Source: Prochlorococcus sp. scB243_495L20 (GTDB taxonomy: Bacteria; Cyanobacteriota; Cyanobacteriia; PCC-6307; Cyanobiaceae). Taken from it: 64,000 bases of DNA. A program made the position numbers and the translations under genes. Numbering within the stretch: position 1 is the stretch's first letter; each line of letters starts with the position of its first letter. Below the pieces are notes generated by a model. That model was not told the origin of the DNA, made no database searches, and was given only the letters and a program-made list of their open reading frames with translations. Shown here in pieces: positions 13,780 through 20,144 of this stretch. The stretch spans positions 1 to 64,000 of the forward strand of contig JFLX01000106.1 in the NCBI GenBank assembly GCA_000634215.1, given 5' to 3'.

Positions 13780-13923
13780 ATGAGTGGAGATTATGAGACG
13801 CTAGAAATCAATCAGCCTAAAATTAGATATTTTCAGAAAAGATCCGAAAATAATACAGAATGGTTAGATCAATTAATCAACCAAATTGAAGATATGAAAA
13901 ACAACATATCCAAATCTGCTTAA
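13780..13923 (+). CDS. 47-residue protein, first gene of a metal/thiol-type operon
   Basis: ATG 13780 after a strong purine-rich site (TTAGGGGGAATTT). MSGDYETLEINQPKIRYFQK, charged middle, EDMKNNISKSA. Its TAA shares a base with the next ATG (TAATG). The chain of overlapping or abutting genes from here to 15803 makes it the likely leader of one operon. Function unknown. Confidence 0.6.
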   Translation: MSGDYETLEINQPKIRYFQKRSENNTEWLDQLINQIEDMKNNISKSA

Positions 13924-14039
13924 TGAAAGAAAAAGATTTAAAGGAATTAGAGGAATTTGCAAAAGAAAATGGATACAATGAAGAGCTAAAAGACATATAT
14001 TTAAGGGAAGTCATTGACAGAAATAAAGAATACGAATGA
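13923..14039 (+). CDS. 38-residue acidic helical peptide
   Basis: MKEKDLKELEEFAKENGYNE, then ELKDIYLREVIDRNKEYE. Entirely helical. It overlaps the next gene by ATGA (14036-14039), so translation is coupled. Function unknown. Confidence 0.55.
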   Translation: MKEKDLKELEEFAKENGYNEELKDIYLREVIDRNKEYE

Positions 14040-14266
14040 GATCAAATTTTCGACCAAATATTCGACTAGCTACAAATATTCTTTTAGTTATTGGTACTTT
14101 TGCTATTGCTTTAAAGATTGCTCCAATAGCAATGGTATATCAGGAAAAAAATTTATGTATTAAATATTTAAAACATCAAATAGATCGAGACAAACTTATC
14201 AAAAGACTAAAAATAGTTAAACAAGCAAATCCATCTAGTATTTGTGACTCTATCCTTAAAAGTTAA
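14036..14266 (+). CDS. 76-residue membrane-anchored protein with two cysteines
   Basis: MRSNFRPNIRLATNILLVIG then a hydrophobic continuation (TFAIALKIAPIAMV), so one N-terminal membrane span. The outside domain has NLCIKYLKH and SSICDSILKS (two Cys). Coupled to the gene before and followed two bases later by the MauE/DoxX-like gene. Function unknown; the context suggests a periplasmic redox or metal role. Confidence 0.6.
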   Translation: MRSNFRPNIRLATNILLVIGTFAIALKIAPIAMVYQEKNLCIKYLKHQIDRDKLIKRLKIVKQANPSSICDSILKS

Positions 14267-14268
14267 AA

Positions 14269-14721
14269 ATGAAGATTAAGTCATTTGTCCCCTTAATTGC
14301 AGTCTTTGGCACTTCATTTCTTATCACCATTACATTGCTTAAAAGTTTCCAAATTTTTATGGGGATATCAATTTGTCTCTTAGCGATGCTTAAGCTTATG
14401 GATATTGAAGCTTTTGGAACAAGTTATAAGAAATATGATTTAATTTCCTCTCAATTTGATAGCTGGATATATATTTATCCTTTTTTTGAATTAATAATTG
14501 GGATAAGTTTTCTTTATCCTTCTCCACCTTCTCTAATTAATTTTATTGCTCTAGTTTTAGGAATTTCTGGAATGATTTCAGTATTTAAGGCCGTTTATTT
14601 GGATAAATTAAAATTAAATTGTGCATGTATCGGTGGATATGCAAAAACTCCTTTGGGAATTATTAGTTTTATCGAAAATCTTTTAATGGCAATTATGAGT
14701 GTCCTGCTTTTGATTAAATAG
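14269..14721 (+). CDS. MauE/DoxX-like redox-associated membrane protein
   Basis: 150 residues, four hydrophobic spans. Spans 1-2 (about 5-45) lead to LMDIEAFGTSYKKYDLIS; the second pair begins at YPFFELIIGISFLY. Before the last span lies KLNCACIGGYAKTPLG (Cys118, Cys120). The CxCxGG plus ENLLM ending is the signature of MauE/DoxX-type membrane proteins that pair with thiol or heavy-metal systems. Probably an inner-membrane thiol carrier. It lies in an operon with a DUF411 and a DUF3721 protein, which fits a metal-handling role (inference). Confidence 0.72.
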   Translation: MKIKSFVPLIAVFGTSFLITITLLKSFQIFMGISICLLAMLKLMDIEAFGTSYKKYDLISSQFDSWIYIYPFFELIIGISFLYPSPPSLINFIALVLGISGMISVFKAVYLDKLKLNCACIGGYAKTPLGIISFIENLLMAIMSVLLLIK

Positions 14722-14780
14722 CACTTTTACAAATTTTCATTTATTGTTAATTAAAAAAGAATCTAATCGTCTTAATTTCT

Positions 14781-15299
14781 ATGGCAATTAATAAAATATT
14801 TATAAAAACCAGATTTTTAAATTATCTAATTGCTTCTGGAATGCTTTTTGCAAATACAAATAACGTTCATAGGATTAGTGCAGAAACGTTAGAAAATCTA
14901 GATATCCCAAAAGTTGTTTCTTACAGATCAGCATCATGTGGTTGTTGCAAAAAATGGATCAATCATTTAAGAGATAATGGATTACAAGTTGTTGATAATA
15001 TAGTTGAAGATGTTTCAGCAATTAAAAACCAATATCAAATTCCCAATAATCTGAGATCATGTCACTCTGCTCAAATAGCTAACTATACGATTGAAGGACA
15101 TGTCCCGATTGAATCAATCAACAAACTTTTTATAAAAAAACCAAATATTAATGGGATAGCAGTTCCGGGCATGCCAATTGGCTCTCCAGGGATGGAAATG
15201 CATTCTCACCAATCGCACTCTCATGATTATGAGAACTACAAAGTAGTTTCATTTAGTAAAACTGGCAAAACAAAAATATTTGATAAAATCTCTCCTTAA
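14781..15299 (+). CDS. DUF411 metal-binding secreted protein
   Basis: 172 residues with an N-terminal hydrophobic segment (about 10-25, cut or anchored near ISA/ETL). Core: VVSYRSASCGCCKKWINHLR (Cys53, Cys55, Cys56), then LRSCHSAQIANYTIEGHVPI (Cys94, His95) and GIAVPGMPIGSPGMEMHSHQ followed by SHSHD. These are the hallmarks of DUF411: a cysteine cluster plus a Met/His-rich tail, often next to copper-resistance genes. Likely periplasmic copper or other soft-metal binding. Confidence 0.85.
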   Translation: MAINKIFIKTRFLNYLIASGMLFANTNNVHRISAETLENLDIPKVVSYRSASCGCCKKWINHLRDNGLQVVDNIVEDVSAIKNQYQIPNNLRSCHSAQIANYTIEGHVPIESINKLFIKKPNINGIAVPGMPIGSPGMEMHSHQSHSHDYENYKVVSFSKTGKTKIFDKISP

Positions 15300-15320
15300 T
15301 ACAAATACTTATTTGAAATA

Positions 15321-15542
15321 ATGCATATTTTTCTTGGATATTTTAAATTTTTTATTTTTTTATTTTCCTTATCTCTAAATTTCAATAGTTATTCGCATGC
15401 ACATATGAGGGGTACATTTCTTTCTGAAGAGGACGCCGAAAAGAGATCTTTAGAACTTGGTTGCGAAGGAATACATAAGAATCAAGATAAATGGATGCCG
15501 TGCAAAAACGAAAAAGAATTACATATCTATTTGAGGAAATAG
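15321..15542 (+). CDS. DUF3721 secreted protein
   Basis: 73 residues. Signal peptide (MHIFLGYFKFFIFLFSLSLN ... YSHA), then HMRGTFLSEEDAEKRSLELG CEGIHKNQDKWMPCKNEKEL. The 'GCEGIHKNQDKWMPC' block is characteristic of DUF3721, with two Cys and a His. Periplasmic; usually found beside metal-related genes. Its stop is followed directly by the next ATG. Its last 43 bases are duplicated in inverted orientation near 19.3 kb. Confidence 0.78.
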   Translation: MHIFLGYFKFFIFLFSLSLNFNSYSHAHMRGTFLSEEDAEKRSLELGCEGIHKNQDKWMPCKNEKELHIYLRK

Positions 15543-15587
15543 ATGGAAAAATTAAAATCAAATCAAAGAAAAATTCACAGAAAAATA
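15500..15587 (+). repeat. 88-bp perfect inverted repeat, copy A
   Basis: Spans the 3' end of the DUF3721 gene and the first 15 codons of the next gene. An identical reverse-complement copy lies at 19255-19342. Identity stops sharply at both ends. Confidence 0.93.
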
Positions 15588-15803
15588 ACCGCAATTTCAG
15601 CAATCCCATTACTAATTACTATTTTATCTGGAACTATTTATAGTATTCTTCAGCCACTAGGAATAGATGCTTTTTGGTTAATAAAATGGCATACAGGTAA
15701 TTTTGGCATTATTAATTTGCAACCTTTTTACTCGATTTTTCTAGGTATAACTTCAATAATCTCAATAATATCTGGCGTTAAACTATTACAAAAAAAATCT
15801 TAG
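15543..15803 (+). CDS. PepSY-TM-like small membrane protein
   Basis: 86 residues: MEKLKSNQRKIHRKITAISA, then two or three hydrophobic spans (IPLLITILSGTIYSIL; FYSIFLGITSIISIISG) around WLIKWHTGNFGI. 'RKIHRKIT..' followed by a span and a 'WH.G.' loop resembles the membrane part of PepSY-associated TM proteins found in iron or reductase systems. Last gene of the operon that starts at 13780. Confidence 0.55.
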   Translation: MEKLKSNQRKIHRKITAISAIPLLITILSGTIYSILQPLGIDAFWLIKWHTGNFGIINLQPFYSIFLGITSIISIISGVKLLQKKS

Positions 15804-15835
15804 ATATATTCTAAGCCAAGCCAAAATTTAATTAA

Positions 15836-16036
15836 TTAATTAATCCTATTTGCTCCCCCACTTACTAAGAAAATTATCGCTCCAAGTGCCATTGTTGCTA
15901 CACCCATATAAGGGTATTTCTTAATTCTTGATTTAGTAATTGGAAGCCATGAAAGGTATCTATCAGATTTATTTAATTCATTTTTTTTTGGTCTAGGTGG
16001 TAATCCTAATTCTTCTCTTCTTTTAGCTTCGCCCAT
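15836..16036 (-). CDS. DUF2839 family protein
   Basis: 66 residues beginning MGEAKRREELGLPPRPKKNE, the exact signature of cyanobacterial DUF2839, followed by one membrane span (YMGVATMALGAIIFLVSG). Function unknown. A paralogue is at 18241-18453. Confidence 0.8.
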   Translation of the reverse strand: MGEAKRREELGLPPRPKKNELNKSDRYLSWLPITKSRIKKYPYMGVATMALGAIIFLVSGGANRIN

Positions 16037-16142
16037 AATCTTAAATTTGTTTATTTATCAATATTAAAAATTATGTTCTACACCTGCGAGTAAACTTTAT
16101 TAAGAACAGAGGTCCTTTATAGAAAAATAAATTATTTAAAAT

Positions 16143-16364
16143 TTATTTAGCCTTCTTTAAATATAGATTCTTTGTATTTGCCTGATCTGATGTAAATAAC
16201 AAAATTAATATAGTTCCAACTAGAAATGAAAAAATCATTGTCAAACCAACAACTTCAACCATTTCACTGGGCAGATAATTTAGAAACATAATCAATAGAT
16301 CTCTTATTTTAAACTTAGCAATTGTATTTTTTATGTAAAGTAAGTATTCCTCCTTAAATTTCAA
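16143..16364 (-). CDS. 73-residue membrane protein
   Basis: MKFKEEYLLYIKNTIAKFKI, then LIMFLNYLPSEMVEVVGLTM and a strong span (IFSFLVGTILILLFTS), basic tail. One or two membrane segments. Function unknown. Confidence 0.5.
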   Translation of the reverse strand: MKFKEEYLLYIKNTIAKFKIRDLLIMFLNYLPSEMVEVVGLTMIFSFLVGTILILLFTSDQANTKNLYLKKAK

Positions 16365-16443
16365 AAAGAACTTTTTGAGACTTTTTAATCTTTATTTATT
16401 TTTATTTGCGGGATAAATCTAGTTCTAGCGGATTACAATTTTC

Positions 16444-16734
16444 TTACTTAGCTATTCCTATTTTCTTCAGCAATTTCAGATAAGGCAAGGCCCAATTACC
16501 AAATGTAATAGAGATTGTAGTATTTTTTGTAGTTGGTAATAATGTTTTAGAACGTGAAGAGGTTAATTTAGAAAATATATTAATAGACTCTGCTTCTAGA
16601 TTATCCATATACAATTTTTTTTGAACACCTTGATCTTTCTTTTGGGGCAAATAATTTTCTATAAACCATAAAACTTGATCTAAATTTGATTTATTGGGTG
16701 AGGTTTTAATTTGTTTATTTTTCTCTTTAAACAT
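16444..16734 (-). CDS. 96-residue hypothetical protein
   Basis: MFKEKNKQIKTSPNKSNLDQ, VLWFIENYLPQKKDQGVQKK, then a Ser/Thr-rich middle (SSRSKTLLPTTKNTTIS) and a C-terminal ALPYLKLLKKIGIAK. Basic and soluble. Function unknown. Confidence 0.5.
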   Translation of the reverse strand: MFKEKNKQIKTSPNKSNLDQVLWFIENYLPQKKDQGVQKKLYMDNLEAESINIFSKLTSSRSKTLLPTTKNTTISITFGNWALPYLKLLKKIGIAK

Positions 16735-16926
16735 ATTTGTTTAACTCTTAATTACTGAATTAAATTTGCCATTTATATAAATTAAATCAATAGTAAAAGC
16801 ATCAAAATTATATTGTTTTTAATAATCGATAATCGAAAAAATAAATTAATGATTACTTTGTTTTTATAAAAATAAAAAAAGAGAGAGCTAAAACCCCCTC
16901 TTAATTGATCAGTTTCAAAAAAGAAT

Positions 16927-17097
16927 TTAATTTTTTGAGTCTTTCAATTTCATTTCTTTTTGTGTTTTCCTGATTCTTTCTTCAAAGACGGATCTTCTGT
17001 ATGGAGTAACTTCTCCATTTTTAGTAGCCAAAAGTTGGGCTTCATATACCCTATTGGCTCTTTTGATTTTTTCTCTTATTTGTAAGAGGTTATTCAT
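16927..17097 (-). CDS. 56-residue basic helical protein
   Basis: ATG 17097 gives MNNLLQIREKIKRANRVYEA, QLLATKNGEVTPYRRSVFEE, then RIRKTQKEMKLKDSKN. Highly charged, mostly helical. 'YRRSVFEERIRKTQ' is protein-like and the codon pattern supports coding. Function unknown. Confidence 0.55.
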   Translation of the reverse strand: MNNLLQIREKIKRANRVYEAQLLATKNGEVTPYRRSVFEERIRKTQKEMKLKDSKN

Positions 17098-17287
17098 GGT
17101 CTTTTGCAGTTAATGAGAATCCCGTTCCCTACTCCCATTTCATGCGTCCAGAGATATTAACTTGGATGAACGCTATTGAACCTTAACATCTTTAAAAAAA
17201 TTCCGCGAGAGTAATTTTTACTAAATTTTTCTCAAAAAAATAAATATTGAATAGATAGTATAAAAAAAGTTTTTAATATTTCCTAAA

Positions 17288-17563
17288 TTAGGATAAGAAA
17301 ATTGTTTGCGACCCATCATTATTATCCTGAATCACTATTTTTTTATTTGGGAAAATATTTGATAATATTCTTTTCAAATTTGAATTATCTGAAGGAATTA
17401 TACTACTCATATTTTTTGAATTAATTTTCCAATTTTCATCAACAAAAAGTTCTACATCATCACCTTTTTCATTCTCCAGTGATGTCTTATTTAGAATTTT
17501 AAGTAACAGTTCCGAATCATATTCTTTAAATTCTTCAGGGACCTCTTTAAAATTTTCAATCAT
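17288..17563 (-). CDS. 91-residue acidic hypothetical protein
   Basis: MIENFKEVPEEFKEYDSELL, LKILNKTSLENEKGDDVELF and a C-terminus NKKIVIQDNNDGSQTIFLS. Soluble. The end looks like two beta-strands around a DNNDG turn. Function unknown. Confidence 0.5.
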   Translation of the reverse strand: MIENFKEVPEEFKEYDSELLLKILNKTSLENEKGDDVELFVDENWKINSKNMSSIIPSDNSNLKRILSNIFPNKKIVIQDNNDGSQTIFLS

Positions 17564-17787
17564 TATTCAGAAATCTAATGTTTCTAAATCTTGCATAAGA
17601 AATTTGAAGAATACAAGGTATTAATTACCTAAAAATTTCTTTCAAAATAAAAATTCGTACGAAATTAAAATAATTTCCTTTTGAAAATTAAATTCCAAAA
17701 TAGCTAAAGAATGATATTTAAAAAGATTAATTAATCATTTACACCATTTATTTACTAGTTAGGTTGCAATAAAGGGATTCAGAAAAG

Positions 17788-17919
17788 ATGCCAAGAGTAA
17801 TTAACAAAAAAATTAGACTTTTAAGATGGTTAAACTCAGGCATGATACTACCATTTATCATTATGGCTGCATCCTCATCAATCATTCTTTATGGTGTTTT
17901 ATTTATCCTAATAAAATAG
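17788..17919 (+). CDS. 43-residue single-span membrane protein
   Basis: ATG 17788 gives MPRVINKKIRLLRWLNSGMI, LPFIIMAASSSIILYGVLFI, LIK. Basic amphipathic head, then a hydrophobic helix. Convergent with the small gene at 17931-18065. Function unknown. Confidence 0.55.
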   Translation: MPRVINKKIRLLRWLNSGMILPFIIMAASSSIILYGVLFILIK

Positions 17920-17930
17920 TTTTTTTTAAT

Positions 17931-18065
17931 TTAAGCAGCTAAGTTTTCCTCAGATTTAGACATAATTATTGCAGCTTTTTTTAATAAACTAACTACTTCT
18001 TTTCTTCCAACTGCATTATCAGCTTGACGCATTATTTCATCATATTTTTTATTTATTTTTTTCAT
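17931..18065 (-). CDS. 44-residue 'GRKE' helical protein, paralogue 1
   Basis: ATG 18065 gives MKKINKKYDEIMRQADNAVG, RKEVVSLLKKAAIIMSKSEE, NLAA. It matches the protein at 23137-23274 in pattern: KK..KKYxxxxxQAxNxxGRKExxSLxKxA. A small two-helix protein of unknown role. A strong inverted repeat lies 25-55 bases upstream of its start. Confidence 0.6.
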   Translation of the reverse strand: MKKINKKYDEIMRQADNAVGRKEVVSLLKKAAIIMSKSEENLAA

Positions 18066-18089
18066 AAATAGTTTTAATTTAAACTAAAA

Positions 18090-18120
18090 TTACAACACCA
18101 TATGATGGTGTCAATTGTAA
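18090..18120. promoter_or_regulatory. Nested inverted repeat, candidate operator
   Basis: ACACCAT-ATG-ATGGTGT at 18095-18111 has perfect 7-bp arms, flanked symmetrically by TTACAA and TTGTAA. It sits in the promoter position of the small minus-strand gene starting at 18065. No T run follows, so a terminator is unlikely. Confidence 0.45.
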
Positions 18121-18240
18121 ATAATTCTCATATAATTTCTTTGATTATTTTTGCACAATAAAAATTACTCATTTATTCTTAAAGTTTTTTAATTGATGAT
18201 GCCAAAAAATCATAAATATCAAAATTAATAATCCTTTTAA

Positions 18241-18453
18241 TTATGCTATATTGAAGGACTTGAAAACATAAAATAAACCTCCGATTAGGATCAATATTGC
18301 AGCTCCATAAAAAAGAAAAGGGATAATTGGATATTTATACAAAGTAGACCTTACTTTTTGTTGTATGGCTTTTTTATCAAGTTGAGGCAACTTTATATCT
18401 TCAGTTTTTTCTCTAGGCGGAATACCTAAATTTTTTCTTCTCTTTGCCTCTCC
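18241..18453 (-). CDS. DUF2839 family protein, paralogue
   Basis: 70 residues from the internal ATG at 18453 (MGEAKRRKNLGIPPREKTED); the 10-residue extension upstream is not part of the family. Ends with a membrane span (FLFYGAAILILIGGLFYVF). Paralogue of 15836-16036. It follows a 76-residue gene by 5 bases, likely one operon. Confidence 0.78.
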   Translation of the reverse strand, partial: GEAKRRKNLGIPPREKTEDIKLPQLDKKAIQQKVRSTLYKYPIIPFLFYGAAILILIGGLFYVFKSFNIA

Positions 18454-18458
18454 CATAA

Positions 18459-18689
18459 TTAATACTGAGGTATTCCCATACATTTTAAATAATTGTTATC
18501 AGCTAAATCTAAAAATTGATTCCATTCTTCATGAGATGTTTCTAAATTATTTTTAAAATCTTTTTCAAATTTAAGGATACATCTTTTTTCTATATTTTCT
18601 GGAGAATTATAATTTCTTAAAAAAGAAACACTCAAATACAATAATGATGAAAAAACTAAAATTATTTTAGCAATCCTAAAATTAATCAT
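18459..18689 (-). CDS. 76-residue protein with N-terminal membrane anchor
   Basis: MINFRIAKIILVFSSLLYLS, then a charged domain with Cys near residue 37 (EKRCILKFEKDF) and Cys near 71 (YLKCMGIPQY). An uncleaved anchor or signal peptide, then a small two-cysteine domain with HEEWNQFLDLADN. Function unknown; probably co-transcribed with the DUF2839 gene. Confidence 0.55.
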   Translation of the reverse strand: MINFRIAKIILVFSSLLYLSVSFLRNYNSPENIEKRCILKFEKDFKNNLETSHEEWNQFLDLADNNYLKCMGIPQY

Positions 18690-18772
18690 ATCTTAGATGA
18701 TATTGCCTTATATATAAATAAAGGTACTTGTTGGTTTTATAATTAATTTAATCTATTAAAAACAATTATCAA

Positions 18773-18970
18773 ATGATAAATTCTGTGAATTTTAACCATT
18801 TGCCTATTCAGGATTTGGTTGTTTCAGGGTTAATAATCTTTATAATGTCGACGATTATTGCCAATATTTATGACCCATTATTAGGAATAACTTATGCATT
18901 TGGTAATATACTCACTCTTACTTTTTTGAGTTGGTTATACAAAGAGACTTGGAGTGATCCAAAGAAATAA
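18773..18970 (+). CDS. 65-residue membrane protein
   Basis: MINSVNFNHLPIQDLVVSGL, IIFIMSTIIANIYDPLLGIT, YAFGNILTLTFLSWLYKETW. Two hydrophobic spans. Function unknown. Confidence 0.5.
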   Translation: MINSVNFNHLPIQDLVVSGLIIFIMSTIIANIYDPLLGITYAFGNILTLTFLSWLYKETWSDPKK

Positions 18971-18998
18971 TTCTAATTAAGAAAGATAAATAAAAAAA

Positions 18999-19176
18999 CT
19001 ACTTCTGTATTTTTAATTTTGAAGAATACTTTAAATTAACAATGTACTTTGCAAGAAGAGAAAGTATCAAAAAAAATAATAAGCTTTCCAAGGTGGATTG
19101 GGGCATTACCATGAGCAGTACCAAAAATAATATATCTTTAAAGAAACGAATTCTGAAAAAAAATCAACCCTTTCAT
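18999..19176 (-). pseudogene. 58-codon membrane-protein gene shifted by one T in a T8 run
   Basis: ATG 19176 reads MKGLIFF, then a run of eight T (complement of 19156-19163). With one T fewer, the frame continues RIRFFKDILFLVLLMVMPQS, TLESLLFFLILSLLAKYIVN, LKYSSKLKIQK to TAG at 19001-18999. The 178-bp span is 3x59+1, exactly one base too long. Pseudogene, slippage-expressed gene, or sequencing error. Confidence 0.5.
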
Positions 19177-19254
19177 TATTTTTTATTCTCAAACTTATAA
19201 ATTTAATTTGTCTTATAAAGTCTCTGAGATTGAGATTGATTTTAATTTGAAAGA

Positions 19255-19342
19255 TATTTTTCTGTGAATTTTTCTTTGATTTGATTTTAATTTTTCCATC
19301 TATTTCCTCAAATAGATATGTAATTCTTTTTCGTTTTTGCAC
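19255..19342 (-). repeat. 88-bp perfect inverted repeat, copy B
   Basis: Reverse complement of 15500-15587 with no mismatch. One end joins the truncated transporter at 19343. A fragment of the metal-type operon was copied or moved here. Confidence 0.93.
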
Positions 19343-19764
19343 TAGCTTATATTGCAGCAATAACTTCTTCTGTTTCATTATTGGAAGTTCCAGTTTCCTC
19401 CTTGATGGATAAATTTGGTTTTAAAAGAGAAAAATCTGTTTGGCTAATAACTCTTTTCCTATTTTTAGCAGGCATTCCTTCTGCATTGAACTTAAACATT
19501 CTTGGAACTATTGATTCGATTTTTGGAGGAGTATTACTTATCTTTGGTGGATTCTTGGTTACTTTCTTTATGGGATGGGTAGTACCTGGAAAGTTTAATG
19601 AAGAACTTAGTGATTCAAAAGTAGGAATCAAAACTACACGTTATTTGAAATTCATGACAAGATGGGTTGCGCCCCCAATTATTGGTTTTGGACTATTTAT
19701 TAGTGTGTTTGATTTGCTGAAAGGTTGGGTAAGTATAAAATATATTAAAAACAATAATGTATAA
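19339..19764 (+). pseudogene. C-terminal fragment of a Na+-dependent SNF-family transporter
   Basis: The frame reads ALAYIAAITSSVSLLEVPVS, SLMDKFGFKREKSVWLITLF, then GIPSALNL... and ends KGWVSIKYIKNNNV. 'AAITSSVSLLE' and the following spans match the last third of sodium:neurotransmitter symporter (SNF) proteins, which have about 440 residues; here about 140 remain. An ATG at 19450 falls in the middle of a domain. The 5' side is cut exactly at the 88-bp inverted repeat, so the gene was truncated by rearrangement. Confidence 0.75.
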
Positions 19765-20144
19765 AATTAAATAAATTTTCTGCAATATAGTGCAAAAATA
19801 GGGGGAGGGGTACTAGTCAAAAAAAAGATTAAATAGTTTAACTTTTTCGCATTATTTTTGAGCAAACTCAAAAAAATACTAGTCAATAATTAAGTATTTG
19901 CAATGGTTCTTGATTAAAAAATTAATGTGTTGGAGAAGTTCTTTTTTTATTTTTTAAAAGTCCATATGTTTTTTCCAAAAAATGTCTTACTGCAAACTCT
20001 TTTTTTAATTAAGTATTAAATTTCAACTTATATTTAATCTCAAACTTATCGGCAAAAGCCATCCCTAATAGAATCTATATAAAATATACCAAGGTATATA
20101 ATTTTAAGAAATTAGAAAGCCTTCAAGAATAGATAAAAAGTCTG
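19765..20144. other. Intergenic region upstream of selO
   Basis: No gene seen. A 10-bp direct repeat TACTAGTCAA occurs at 19811-19820 and 19877-19886. TATAAAATATACC near 20079-20091 could hold the selO promoter. Confidence 0.35.

Noticed and set aside
19106-19378. 90-codon minus-strand frame across the 88-bp repeat
   Set aside because: It runs through the inverted copy of another gene in an unrelated frame and into the frameshifted gene at 18999-19176; its composition is not protein-like.
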